Below, piece after piece: positions 18,188 through 27,397 of a stretch of DNA of 64,000 nt. The notes under the pieces are model-generated. The model was not told the DNA's origin and made no database searches. It was given only the letters and a program-made list of their open reading frames with translations. How positions within the stretch are numbered: the first letter of the stretch is position 1; every line of letters begins with the position of its first letter. The stretch comes from Saccharicrinis sp963677655. GTDB taxonomy: Bacteria; Bacteroidota; Bacteroidia; Bacteroidales; Marinilabiliaceae. The DNA is taken from NCBI GenBank assembly GCA_963677655.1, contig OY782088.1. One strand, written 5' to 3'. Position numbers and translations under genes: made by a program.

Positions 18188-19573
18188 ATGAAAAATAACG
18201 CAGCTTTTAAAGTATTTAGTCTCATTTTGTTTTCTAGTGTATTAACATCTTGTTCAAACAATGATAATGAAGATGTTACTTACAAACTAGATGGAGAATT
18301 AACAGGAGGAGAAACTACTGTGTATATAAGCAACAGTCAGGCATTCGGAACTCCAGCTCCAAATCTTTCAGAAGAAAACCTGGAAAAACACCTGGAGGGA
18401 GACAAAGCATTTGAAGCTATTTTTGTTTCCAGTCCTGCGCCTACTCATGGTGGACTTGGACCTGTTTTCAATAATACCTCATGTAATGCATGCCATCCCT
18501 CTGATGGACGAGCATCTGTACCAACTGATATTAATACAATTAGCGGTTTCTTTTTTAGAATAAGTATTTCCGGTGAGGATGAAAATGGGGGTCCAAATCC
18601 TGTACCTGGATTTGGAACTCAACTTCAACATCAATCCTTGTTTGGTTACGAACCTGAAGGACTTATGCATAGGGAGTACGAGACTATTGAAGTAACATTA
18701 AGTGATGGTATTATTGTTGAATTACAAAAACCAATCTATTCTATTACAAATCCTTATATTAGTTTACCCGAAGAAATAATGATTTCTCCAAGAATTGGAA
18801 TGCCTGTATTTGGCTTAGGTTTATTAGAAACCATTTCTGATGAAGATATTATCGCTAATGCTGATGAGTTTGATAGTGATCAGGATGGAATATCCGGAAA
18901 ACCCAATTATGTGTGGGATCCTGTAACAGAAGGTGTTAAACTGGGGCGTTTTGGATGGAAAGCAGGGGCCCCAAGCATTTTAGCACAATCAGCAGGTGCA
19001 TATAGTGGCGATATGGGATTAACAACCAGTATTCACCCAGTAGAATCTTCGTTTGGGCAAAGTAACGGTTCTACAGAAAATGGTGAAATAGAAGTATCAG
19101 ACGAAGAATTAAATTCAGTTGTTTTTTATTGTCAAACATTAGCGGTACCTGCTGCAAGAAATCTAAATGATAACCAGATAATTACTGGCAGTAAGATATT
19201 CGAAAAAATAGGTTGTGCTAAATGTCATATCCCCTCTTTTAAAACGGGTGTTAACGAAAATATAGCGGAGATATCAGAGCAAACAATATATCCATATACC
19301 GACATGCTATTACACGATATGGGTGAGGCTTTAGCTGATAACAGGCCTGAGTATAAAGCCACCGGTACAGAATGGAAAACCCGTCCTTTATGGGGAATTG
19401 GTTTAACTAGTGTAACTAGCGGACATACAAGCTTTTTACATGACGGACGAGCACGAAATTTAACGGAAGCAATACTATGGCATGGTGGTGAGGCTGAGTC
19501 TGTTAAGAATGATTTCATTGACCTTTCCACATCTGAAAGAGAAGCTTTATTAGCTTTTGTAAATGCATTATAA
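18188..19573 (+). CDS. Di-heme oxidoreductase (DHOR, COG3488) lipoprotein
   Basis: 461 aa. A lipoprotein signal (ILFSSVLTSC, Cys22) places it on the periplasmic or outer face. Two c-type heme motifs are visible: CNACH (99-103) and CAKCH (about 345). Between and around them are conserved family pieces (THGGLGPVFN, GRFGWKA, FLHDGRARNLTEAILWHGGEA). These di-heme proteins are distantly related to MauG and CcpA peroxidases and are repeatedly found beside imelysin genes, as here; an electron-transfer or oxidase role in metal acquisition is supposed, not proven. First gene of a plus-strand locus, under a palindrome-bearing promoter. A paralogue is at 22434. Confidence 0.9.
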   Translation: MKNNAAFKVFSLILFSSVLTSCSNNDNEDVTYKLDGELTGGETTVYISNSQAFGTPAPNLSEENLEKHLEGDKAFEAIFVSSPAPTHGGLGPVFNNTSCNACHPSDGRASVPTDINTISGFFFRISISGEDENGGPNPVPGFGTQLQHQSLFGYEPEGLMHREYETIEVTLSDGIIVELQKPIYSITNPYISLPEEIMISPRIGMPVFGLGLLETISDEDIIANADEFDSDQDGISGKPNYVWDPVTEGVKLGRFGWKAGAPSILAQSAGAYSGDMGLTTSIHPVESSFGQSNGSTENGEIEVSDEELNSVVFYCQTLAVPAARNLNDNQIITGSKIFEKIGCAKCHIPSFKTGVNENIAEISEQTIYPYTDMLLHDMGEALADNRPEYKATGTEWKTRPLWGIGLTSVTSGHTSFLHDGRARNLTEAILWHGGEAESVKNDFIDLSTSEREALLAFVNAL

Positions 19574-19610
19574 TATACAACATAGCAATAAGTTATAAAT
19601 AAAAGACATA

Positions 19611-19670
19611 GACACAAGTTACAAACTTGCGCCAGTTTATTATACTGGTTCAAGTTTGCAATTTGGACCT
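19611..19670. repeat. REP-like imperfect palindrome in the intergenic gap
   Basis: CAAGTTACAAACTTGCGCCAG and CTGGTTCAAGTTTGCAATTTG (each given only in part of the 19614-19667 span) pair imperfectly around a 9-nt loop. The right half recurs almost exactly at 28353-28383. Short palindromes of this wording are typical of REP-type intergenic repeats mobilised by REP-associated transposases; no such transposase is in this window. No gene is seen in 19574-19872. Confidence 0.6.
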
Positions 19671-19872
19671 TTATTTACCCATTTATTTTAAACATTCTCT
19701 CAATATTTCTTCTTTTTTCACCTTCTCTACCCCCATTATTAGGGATACACACAGTTTACCCATCTTTTGGGATTGTTGCTCATTTTAAATATCGATTGCT
19801 TTGTAATGTGATTTTACAACAACACACAGATCACGACACCAGAATCAATAATAAACATTATAAGCGATTAAT

Positions 19873-21123
19873 ATGAGAACTTGTCTTAAACTTTTAACCT
19901 GTTTGTTCATCGTTATAGGATCATCAATGAGCCTATATGCACAGAATGATTTTACCAAGTACAGATTTGGTGGTTACGGAGAAATATTATTTCAAAGAAT
20001 GGATTATAGTGCTGATCGTTATAGTGATCCTACAGGTGCTCTACCAGAAAACAGAGCTTCAATAACGTTACCTCGCGTAGTCTTTACATTTGACTATAAG
20101 TTTTCAGATGATTTAATTCTGGGTTCTGAAATTGAGTTTGAATATGGAGGAACAGGTTCAGCATTAGAGTTAGAATATGAAGAGGCCGGTGAATATGAAA
20201 TGGAAGTTGAAAAAGCCGGTGAAGTAGTTCTTGAGCAATTACATCTTACTAAAATATTCAATCCATATATAAGAGCTACTGTTGGTAACATGGTTATTCC
20301 TGTGGGCATAACAAACCGTCAGCATGAGTCTATTATGTATTTTGGCACAGTTCGTCCTGAAAGTGAAACTTCAATTATTCCATTAACCTGGCACGAAACC
20401 GGAATAGCACTTCATGCAAATTACAAAAGATGGAATGCTTCATTATATCTTGTAAATGGACTAGATGCAAACGGATTCTCATCTGCCTACTGGATTCGTG
20501 ATGCAAAACAAGGGATATTTGAAAATGTAAAAATGACAGATCCGGCTTTTGTCTATCGTATTGAAAACAAATCTATCCGTAATCTTCGCTTGAGTGCATC
20601 TGGTTATATTGGTAACAGCACAGGAAACACTCAAAAGCCTGAAAAAATGAAAGATCTGGATGGACGAGTTACTATATTCTCAGGCGATATTGATTACAAT
20701 AATTCAAAACTAATCATTCGTGCAAATGCCATATACGGTGATTTAAGTGACTCTTATGAGATTTCATTAATTAACAAAAATATCTCTCAGGATATTCAAT
20801 ACCAAAGAACTAATGTGGCAAAAAATGCACTAGCATACGGGGCTGAATGTGGGTATACATTCAGGGTGAATAAAACAGGATCAAAATTAATTCCTTTTAT
20901 ACGTTACGAATATTACAACTCAATGGAAAACACTGCCCATGATATGTTTGCTGACGCAAGGTATAAAAGAGATATTACAACTGTGGGTTTTAATTACTTC
21001 TTAAATCCTAAAGTTGCTTTTAAAGCAGACTACAGCCATCGACGAATTGCCATGGGTGACTATAACTCAGAAAACACACTAGGTCTTGCCGTGGTATATA
21101 CAGGCTGGTTTCTACAAAAATAA
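19873..21123 (+). CDS. Outer-membrane porin-like beta-barrel protein
   Basis: 416 aa with a signal peptide (residues 1-23, ending SLYAQ). The mature protein is rich in alternating strands and aromatic girdle residues and ends in YTGWFLQK. Early pieces RFGGYGEILFQRMDYS and FDYKFSDDLILGSEIEFEYGG, and RATVGNMVIPVGITNRQHE, resemble OprP/OprO-like porins used to model outer-membrane channels in Bacteroidota. An acidic stretch rich in glutamate near 100-118 may face the pore or loop. Placed between a di-heme lipoprotein and imelysin, it may admit the substrate, probably a metal complex or small anion (inference). Confidence 0.8.
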   Translation: MRTCLKLLTCLFIVIGSSMSLYAQNDFTKYRFGGYGEILFQRMDYSADRYSDPTGALPENRASITLPRVVFTFDYKFSDDLILGSEIEFEYGGTGSALELEYEEAGEYEMEVEKAGEVVLEQLHLTKIFNPYIRATVGNMVIPVGITNRQHESIMYFGTVRPESETSIIPLTWHETGIALHANYKRWNASLYLVNGLDANGFSSAYWIRDAKQGIFENVKMTDPAFVYRIENKSIRNLRLSASGYIGNSTGNTQKPEKMKDLDGRVTIFSGDIDYNNSKLIIRANAIYGDLSDSYEISLINKNISQDIQYQRTNVAKNALAYGAECGYTFRVNKTGSKLIPFIRYEYYNSMENTAHDMFADARYKRDITTVGFNYFLNPKVAFKADYSHRRIAMGDYNSENTLGLAVVYTGWFLQK

Positions 21124-21177
21124 AACATAACAACTTATAATAATTTAAACTGAATGTGTAATAATAAACCTATTAAT

Positions 21178-22293
21178 ATGAAAAATTTATACTGGATTTT
21201 TGCTGTGTGCATTTTAGCTTTCAATGCTTGTTCAAGTGATGAAGGAACTATATCGGAAGAAGACTTAGAAACTGTTGATTATTCTGAACTATTAGCAGAT
21301 TACGTTGATTATACAGTTGTACCTACTTATGCTGATATGAAAGACAAGTCAAAGTTATTACTTGAGGCCGTTGAAGCCTTTAATACAAGTGGTAGTCAGA
21401 CGGATATTAACTTAGCTTGTGAATACTGGAAACAAACACGTAAACCATGGGAATGTAGCGAATCCTTTTTATTTGGACCTGCAGCAAGTAAGAGTTTAGA
21501 TCCATTGTTGGATTCCTGGCCATTGGATCAGGCACAATTGGATCAGGTTTTAAGTAGTAATCAAACATTAACAGCAGATTATGTAAGAGATGCTTTAGGT
21601 GCAGTTTTAAGAGGTTTCCATACTATCGAATATTTATTATTCAGAGATGGAGAAGCTCGTAATGCAACTGATGTTACTGATCGTGAAAAAGAATATCTTG
21701 TTGCTGTTTCTGAAGTGTTACGTGATGACTGTATTACCTTATGGGGATCATGGGCAGGAGTTGAAGAGGGCTCTACTGAAGCTACTATACTTGAAGAAAT
21801 TGGGGTTGAATTAGATTCTCCTTATGATGATGTGATTAAAAATGCAGGTAACGCCGGTAGTGTATATCTATCACAAACCGATGCTGTTGACGAAATTTTA
21901 TTGGGAATTATTGGAATTGCTGATGAAGTTGCCAATGCAAAAATTGCAGATCCATATACTAGTAAAGATGTACTTGAAGTAGAATCATGGTTTAGCTGGA
22001 ACTCTTTAACTGACTTTCAGAATAATGTACGTAGTATTCAGAATTCTTATATAGGTGGATATGATGGTGGTACATCAGGTACATCAGTTTCTGATTTTGT
22101 AAAAGAGCAAGATGCAGATTTAGATACTCAGGTAAAAACATTAATTAACGATGCAATCTCTGCAATTGCAGATATACCTGAACCTTTTCGTAATAACTTA
22201 GATAACGAAGAAAAAATTACTGCAGCCATGAATGCTGTAAACGAAATAGTTGACATTATGGAAGGTGAAGTTCGCCCACTATTTGTTGACTAA
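21178..22293 (+). CDS. Imelysin (peptidase M75-like, IrpA family) lipoprotein
   Basis: About 371 aa from ATG 21178; the in-frame start at 21154 would add eight residues before a normal signal. Lipobox is in ILAFNAC. The family motif GxHxxE is present as GFHTIEY (residues 146-152 of the shorter form), preceded by the helical bundle WKQTRKPWECSESFLFGPA. Despite the old peptidase name, imelysin proteins are bundled-helix periplasmic proteins connected to iron uptake (IrpA, EfeO-like). It lies between the two di-heme oxidoreductases, an arrangement I know from other Gram-negative imelysin loci. A 12-bp hairpin follows the stop. Confidence 0.92.
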   Translation: MKNLYWIFAVCILAFNACSSDEGTISEEDLETVDYSELLADYVDYTVVPTYADMKDKSKLLLEAVEAFNTSGSQTDINLACEYWKQTRKPWECSESFLFGPAASKSLDPLLDSWPLDQAQLDQVLSSNQTLTADYVRDALGAVLRGFHTIEYLLFRDGEARNATDVTDREKEYLVAVSEVLRDDCITLWGSWAGVEEGSTEATILEEIGVELDSPYDDVIKNAGNAGSVYLSQTDAVDEILLGIIGIADEVANAKIADPYTSKDVLEVESWFSWNSLTDFQNNVRSIQNSYIGGYDGGTSGTSVSDFVKEQDADLDTQVKTLINDAISAIADIPEPFRNNLDNEEKITAAMNAVNEIVDIMEGEVRPLFVD

Positions 22294-22314
22294 TTAAATG
22301 TTTGCCTTGTAAAA

Positions 22315-22351
22315 CCTGAGGTAATTTATTCTGACATGTAATTACCTCAGG
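22315..22351. other. Perfect 12-bp hairpin between imelysin and the second di-heme gene
   Basis: CCTGAGGTAATT (22315-22326) and AATTACCTCAGG (22340-22351) form a perfect stem with a 13-nt loop. No T run follows directly, so it may act as an mRNA-stabilising or partly terminating hairpin that sets the ratio of imelysin to downstream products. Confidence 0.55.
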
Positions 22352-22433
22352 CTACTAACTTTTATCTATCACTAATTAGCAGTTCTTAAGGTGATAGCGT
22401 CGATTTTGTTGAACCCTGCAAAAACATTACAAC

Positions 22434-23837
22434 GTGAACAAACTACTAACTTTCATATCATTATTCATCTGTTTATCATTTGTATCATGTGAACAGTCTG
22501 AAAATGATGTAATATACACACCTGGAGGAAGAGTTGCATATCCGGAAGAATTATCTGCAGGAAACTCAACGGTTTTTGTTTCTTCAAGTACAGCCTTTGA
22601 CACACCCTCTAGTTGGGTTTCAGGTGAACTTGCGGACTGGTTTCTTGAAGGAGACGCTTTATATGACAATCCCAGAGTTGCAGACGGTAACTTAGTAAAT
22701 GGTGGTTTAGGTCCTGTTTATTGCGGATATTCTTGTGCCAGTTGCCACAACGATGCAGGAAGAACCCAATCAACTCTATTTACGGATGGAGGAAGTGGGA
22801 AATACGGTTTTTCATCTTTCCTTACTTTTATACGAACTCCTAATGATCAGTATTTTCGTGAATATGGTCGTGTATTACATGACCAAGCAATTTACGGATA
22901 CGAGCCAGAAGGGAAAGTTCGAGTGAATTATACAGAACAGGAATACTCATTTCCTGATGGTGAAACTTACAATTTAATAACTCCTCATTATGAAATCTAT
23001 GACTGGTATGCAGACAGTATAGCAGTTGAAGATATCGAAATGACAGTAAGAACTCCTTTACGTCATGTTGGCTTAGGATTAATGATGGCCGTTAACCAGG
23101 ATGAAATTAAAGCACTGGCAAGTACTCAATATCCTGAATATGGAATTTCGGGAGAGATTAACTGGGTAAAAGAGAGAAATCAAACTCTGATGGGACTTTC
23201 TGGTCATAAAGCACAACACGCTGACCTTACAGTTGAACTAGGATTTTACTCTGATATGGGTGTTACCAATTCACGATATCCGTTAGAAGTATCAGAAGGG
23301 CAATCACAAACCATCGGTGACGATGATGAGATAGAAATTTCTACTGAGGATATGGAAGCTGTTGATTTTTACATGCACTCTCTTGGTGTTCCTGCACGGA
23401 GATCCGTAAAAAGTGCAACAGTACAGGCCGGAGAAGAATTGTTTTATAAGGCTAAATGTCACTTATGTCATACTCCTACTCTACATACTAAAGATGAAGG
23501 TATATATCTTTTAAACGGAACTTATCTTCCATACATGAGTGGACAAACTATACATCCATATTCTGACTATTTAGTACATGATATGGGTCCTGAATTAGGA
23601 GATGATTATTCACAATATAACGCCTCTGGGGATGAATGGAGAACAACTCCATTATGGGGTGTTGGTTTGCAGGAAATTGTTAACGGGCATAGTCACTTTT
23701 TACACGATGGCAGAGCAAGAAACTTTACTGAAGCTATTATGTGGCATGGCGGTGAAGGCGATGTATCCAGACAAATGTTTGCAAACATGACTGCAGATGA
23801 GAGAGAGACTCTAATTATGTTTCTTCGATCGCTTTAA
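22434..23837 (+). CDS. Second di-heme oxidoreductase (DHOR) lipoprotein
   Basis: 467 aa with a lipobox (LSFVSC). Two heme c motifs: CASCH (about residue 100, preceded by CGYS) and CHLCH (about 342). It shares with the protein at 18188 the framework NGGLGPVYCG, YGYEPEGK, DLTVELGFYSDMGVTNSRYP, YLVHDMGPELGDDYSQYNASGDEWRTTPLWGVGL (only fragments quoted), and HFLHDGRARNFTEAIMWHGGEG. The two genes flank imelysin, so they are probably an old duplication with different partners. The extra cysteine before the first motif is a feature of this copy. The start is the GTG/ATG region right after the hairpin; the ATG at 22434 gives a full signal. Confidence 0.9.
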   Translation: MNKLLTFISLFICLSFVSCEQSENDVIYTPGGRVAYPEELSAGNSTVFVSSSTAFDTPSSWVSGELADWFLEGDALYDNPRVADGNLVNGGLGPVYCGYSCASCHNDAGRTQSTLFTDGGSGKYGFSSFLTFIRTPNDQYFREYGRVLHDQAIYGYEPEGKVRVNYTEQEYSFPDGETYNLITPHYEIYDWYADSIAVEDIEMTVRTPLRHVGLGLMMAVNQDEIKALASTQYPEYGISGEINWVKERNQTLMGLSGHKAQHADLTVELGFYSDMGVTNSRYPLEVSEGQSQTIGDDDEIEISTEDMEAVDFYMHSLGVPARRSVKSATVQAGEELFYKAKCHLCHTPTLHTKDEGIYLLNGTYLPYMSGQTIHPYSDYLVHDMGPELGDDYSQYNASGDEWRTTPLWGVGLQEIVNGHSHFLHDGRARNFTEAIMWHGGEGDVSRQMFANMTADERETLIMFLRSL

Positions 23838-23894
23838 TATCCAGATAAATAAAAAATAAAATAAAAACATATAACAAACTAATATCGATAGAAT

Positions 23895-25055
23895 ATGAAT
23901 TTTGAGAGATTTAAAACAGAGAAAGCAGAGATAAGTGTTTCAAAATTTGAAGGAAAACTATCCGAAGAATATAATTTAATGATTACTCCATCCATCAAAG
24001 GATCTATTGATGCACAGCTAATAGCTATAAGGAGTACATTAAACGAATATTTAAAGAAAGAAAACTGTTCTTCAGATAATATCATGTTTCAAAGACTTTT
24101 TGTTAGTGATTTCACAAATCAATCTGAAGAACTTAAAAAGGTTGATCTTTTTGATTGTGATTGTGCAGTTTCCATTGTACAACAAAGTCCTCTAAATGGT
24201 AACAAGGTTGGATTATGGACATGTATCTACAAAGAAAAAGACAAGAACTACTTCATTAAAAAGAAAAATGCTAATAAGCTCGTTATTGAGCATAATGGCT
24301 ATTCTCATATTTATACCACCCAAATGCATGGCAGTGATCCTGAGGCTTGTTCATATACTCAAACTACATCTATATTTGATGATTACCTTCGCATGTTGGA
24401 TGGTCACGAACTAACTTTAGAAGAACATTGTATCAGAACCTGGTTCTATGTTCGCGATATTGATAATAATTATGCTGGTATGGTTAAGGCCCGTAATGAA
24501 GTTTTTGACCAATACCAAATGACTAAAGACACACATTTCATCACCAGTACAGGTATCGAAGGTCGCTATGCAAATCCTTCAATCTCAGTTTTACTTGATG
24601 CCTATGCTATTGGTGGTATTAAACCTGAGCAAATACGTTTTTTAGAAGCTCGCGAATATTTGAATCCTACTCATGAGTATGGTGTTGCTTTTGAAAGAGG
24701 TACTTCTGTTGATTACGGTGACCGCAGACAAATATTTATTTCAGGTACAGCAAGTATAGATAACAAGGGCGAAATAGTACACGTCGGTGACATAAATGGA
24801 CAGATTAACAGAACATTCGAAAATATTACAGCATTACTTGGAGAAGCTGATGCTGAACTGAATGACATTAACAGTATGATTGTATATCTAAGAGATGTAG
24901 CTGATTACAATACTGTTGAGTCATACCTTCAAGAAAAATATCCTCATCTGCCATATATTATTGTGTTGGCACCTGTTTGTCGTCCGGGATGGCTAATTGA
25001 AATTGAGTGTATTGCGGTAAAAGAAATTGCTAACCAGGAATATAACTGTTTTTAA
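23895..25055 (+). CDS. Chorismatase-like protein of the FkbO/Hyg5 family (YjgF/RidA fold)
   Basis: 386 aa without a signal peptide, so cytoplasmic. The C-terminal half has the YjgF/RidA-type fold (GDRRQIFISGTASID, GDINGQINRTFENITALLGEAD, VYLRDVADYNTVESYL). The N-terminal half is similar in plan, with EEHCIRTWFYVRDIDNNYAGMVKARNEVF as the most recognisable stretch. This two-domain layout is that of FkbO, Hyg5 and XanB2, enzymes that split chorismate to pyruvate and a dihydroxycyclohexadiene or hydroxybenzoate. It starts 57 bp after the di-heme gene and 13 bp before the porin, so it belongs to the locus. An aromatic acid made here could act in metal or redox handling (inference). It could also be an uncharacterised Rid-type deaminase. 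Confidence 0.75.
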   Translation: MNFERFKTEKAEISVSKFEGKLSEEYNLMITPSIKGSIDAQLIAIRSTLNEYLKKENCSSDNIMFQRLFVSDFTNQSEELKKVDLFDCDCAVSIVQQSPLNGNKVGLWTCIYKEKDKNYFIKKKNANKLVIEHNGYSHIYTTQMHGSDPEACSYTQTTSIFDDYLRMLDGHELTLEEHCIRTWFYVRDIDNNYAGMVKARNEVFDQYQMTKDTHFITSTGIEGRYANPSISVLLDAYAIGGIKPEQIRFLEAREYLNPTHEYGVAFERGTSVDYGDRRQIFISGTASIDNKGEIVHVGDINGQINRTFENITALLGEADAELNDINSMIVYLRDVADYNTVESYLQEKYPHLPYIIVLAPVCRPGWLIEIECIAVKEIANQEYNCF

Positions 25056-25068
25056 GGTGGATATTGAA

Positions 25069-26286
25069 ATGAGATATTTATTTACAATAATATTAGCATC
25101 TGTCTTTGTGGCTATTCAGGCACAAACAGATACAACACTAAACAAGTATATTGATAACGGATTAATTTCAATTGCAGATAAAGATGGTTTAACATGGAAG
25201 ACTACTAAAGGAGACTTCTTATTCAAACCATATACATTAATTCAAACCAGGGGTTTATATAACTATTATGATGACGAAGGGCTAAGTCTGGCAGAAGAAG
25301 ATAATGTATTAAACTCAGGATTTGCCATTCCTTATGCAATCATTGGTTTTGCCGGAAAGGCTTTTAATAAAATTACATTCAACGTTACTTTAAATGCTGC
25401 TGCATCTGGAGCCCAAATTTTAAATCAGGCCTGGTTTGACATTAACACTAGTGATGAACTACGATTTAGAATTGGTAAGTTTAAAACTCCATTTAATCAG
25501 GCATATCTGGTTAAAAACGGACAGACTTTATTTCCATTGTTACCGTCTTCACTAAACACTAAAGTAAATGTTCCATTTGACTTAAATTCTGTAAATCCGG
25601 TGATAGCAACAGGATTTGACATTGGCGTTCAAATGCATGGGGTATTGGATAATAAATTTGGTTATCAACTTGGTATCTTTAACGGAACAGGTATTTCTGT
25701 AAATACTGCAACCAATTCTTTAAGTGATGAAACAGGAATTCCTGCATTACTTTATGCAGGACGTTTAGTTTATATGCCCTTTGGTGAAATGCCTTCTTAT
25801 CAGGGTAAACCAGGGTCTTACAATGAAACATATATGCTTTTAGGTGCTTCAGGATCTTATAACATAGAAGCCAATTACGAAAGCAGCAACGATATGAGAG
25901 CAGGTCTGGAATTAGCCCTATTAACAGGTAGATGGTACATTTCTGCAGAAGCATATATGTTAAGTATGGATTTTGTTGAGCGCCAACAAACTTCACCTGT
26001 ATATACATTTTGGGGTGCTTATGCTCAAGCTGGGTATTTTCTTTCTCCAAAAATTCAAGCTGCTGCACGTTTTGATTTGCTGGACCGTAACGCTATTGAT
26101 GATCCGGGGTTATTGTATATGCCTGCTGTTGGTTTCAATTACTTCCTGGCTGGTCATAATTTGAAATTACAAGCTATGTATCAGCATTTAGGTAAAGCAG
26201 GACATGAATCCGTATCTGATGCCAACGATGATGATAATAGTATGACTGAGCATCAGTTATGTTTACAACTTCAGTTTGCTTTTTAA
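25069..26286 (+). CDS. Outer-membrane porin of the OprP/OprO-like type
   Basis: About 405 aa from the ATG at 25069, which follows an AAGGTGG ribosome-binding site; the longer frame from 25027 overlaps the upstream gene and is rejected. Signal peptide 1-18 (ending AIQAQ). The mature part begins with a TLNKYIDNGLISIADKDGLTWKTTKGDFLFKPYTLIQTRG-type entry (fragment), then many strands, RFRIGKFKTPFNQAYLV and a C-terminal aromatic (LQLQFAF), the outer-membrane insertion signal. Known relatives are phosphate- or anion-selective porins. Second porin of this locus; it is followed by the heme lipoproteins. Confidence 0.85.
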   Translation: MRYLFTIILASVFVAIQAQTDTTLNKYIDNGLISIADKDGLTWKTTKGDFLFKPYTLIQTRGLYNYYDDEGLSLAEEDNVLNSGFAIPYAIIGFAGKAFNKITFNVTLNAAASGAQILNQAWFDINTSDELRFRIGKFKTPFNQAYLVKNGQTLFPLLPSSLNTKVNVPFDLNSVNPVIATGFDIGVQMHGVLDNKFGYQLGIFNGTGISVNTATNSLSDETGIPALLYAGRLVYMPFGEMPSYQGKPGSYNETYMLLGASGSYNIEANYESSNDMRAGLELALLTGRWYISAEAYMLSMDFVERQQTSPVYTFWGAYAQAGYFLSPKIQAAARFDLLDRNAIDDPGLLYMPAVGFNYFLAGHNLKLQAMYQHLGKAGHESVSDANDDDNSMTEHQLCLQLQFAF

Positions 26287-26296
26287 AGAAAATATT

Positions 26297-26983
26297 ATGC
26301 AAATAAAATGGTTTTTAATATCGGTAATATGCCTGTATATCGTAGGCTGTACTCATCCTTACGAACCTGAGGTTGCTAACACATGGAATGTTCAGGTTGA
26401 AGTTTCATTTATTGATCCTGAATTTTGGCCTGAAGACCAACAAATAAGAGTGGGTTTATTTTCTGAAGAAAGCAGTCGCACTCCAATTGCAAGTGTAGCA
26501 ATAAATCAACCTGATAACAGTGATTCATTTACTGTTTCAATTTCAGATGTGGAAGAAGGTGATTATACTGCACAGGTATATCTTACAGAAAATAGCATCT
26601 ACAAAGTAAGCATTAGCGATTTAGGTAATTATAATGTATATGAAAATATTTCAGAACAAATAGATGCCATTCAACTAGTAACATTTAACAGGGTACAAAA
26701 TCAGGTCTTTAACAATTGCATCGTTTGCCACGGAAGTTCTTCTGGAGAAATAGCTGCAGACTTAAATCTTACCTCGGGTAACAGTTATGAAAATCTGATA
26801 GGTGTTTCTTCTGTAATGAGACCAGAAATGGTAAGAGTATATGCAGGATCTTCAACATATAGCTATCTGATAAATGTACTGAATAAAGATATTGATTTTA
26901 ATCATGCCGCAAGTAGTTCTGCTACTGAGTCAGATATTCAGTTAGTTAAAGATTGGATTGACGAGGGAGCGCTTAACAACTGA
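26297..26983 (+). CDS. Monoheme cytochrome c-like lipoprotein
   Basis: About 228 aa from ATG 26297 (11 bp after the porin stop). Lipobox is in YIVGC. Residues 25-120 look like an Ig-like beta domain (NVQVEVSFIDPEFW to YTAQVYLTENSIYKVSIS). A single heme c motif CIVCH is at about residue 145, in VFNNCIVCHGSSSG, followed by DLNLTSGNSYENLIGV and a C-terminal IQLVKDWIDEGAL, the usual end of this short cytochrome type. It likely passes electrons in the periplasm or at the surface, together with the di-heme proteins. Very close spacing on both sides shows co-transcription. Confidence 0.8.
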   Translation: MQIKWFLISVICLYIVGCTHPYEPEVANTWNVQVEVSFIDPEFWPEDQQIRVGLFSEESSRTPIASVAINQPDNSDSFTVSISDVEEGDYTAQVYLTENSIYKVSISDLGNYNVYENISEQIDAIQLVTFNRVQNQVFNNCIVCHGSSSGEIAADLNLTSGNSYENLIGVSSVMRPEMVRVYAGSSTYSYLINVLNKDIDFNHAASSSATESDIQLVKDWIDEGALNN

Positions 26984-27005
26984 AATAATAAAACTTAGAT
27001 TCAAA

Positions 27006-27386
27006 ATGAAACAACCTGATAATTTCAAAATATTTCAGTGTATCACATTTGTAGTTATAGTCATATTCATGTCAAGCTGCTATTACGATGTGATAATAGA
27101 AGAAGAAGTTGAAACAACAACAAAAATTTCTTTTTCAGATGACGTAATACCTGTTTTTAATAGTTCATGTGTCTCATGCCATGATGGAATTGTGGCTTAT
27201 CCAAACTTAACGTCAGCCAATGCATACCAGTCTTTAATTTCCGGCAACTATATTGATACCGAAGACGCTGCTTCAAGCACCTTAATTCAAAAATTAAATG
27301 AAGATCATCCATTTGAAGGGGCAATAACATCTGCCGAATTGCAGAAAATAATTTTATGGATAAACCAGGGAGCTTTGGATAATTAA
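27006..27386 (+). CDS. Second monoheme cytochrome c-like lipoprotein
   Basis: About 126 aa from ATG 27006; the frame could start upstream but the signal peptide begins here. Lipobox is in FMSSC. The heme motif CVSCH is in VIPVFNSSCVSCHDG, followed by LTSANAYQSLISG and a closing LQKIILWINQGALDN. It is a shortened version of the protein encoded just upstream, without the Ig-like domain. It begins 22 bp after that gene and ends 11 bp before the DUF5777 gene. Part of the same electron-transfer set. Confidence 0.8.
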   Translation: MKQPDNFKIFQCITFVVIVIFMSSCYYDVIIEEEVETTTKISFSDDVIPVFNSSCVSCHDGIVAYPNLTSANAYQSLISGNYIDTEDAASSTLIQKLNEDHPFEGAITSAELQKIILWINQGALDN

Positions 27387-27397
27387 AAGGTAGTAAT

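Noticed and set aside
19225..19653. A 142-codon minus-strand frame over the first di-heme gene end
   Set aside because: It overlaps the heme-binding gene and a REP-like repeat; no signal or domain.
25679..26068. A 129-codon minus-strand frame inside the second porin
   Set aside because: It lies fully within the porin gene on the other strand and has no family likeness; a shadow frame.
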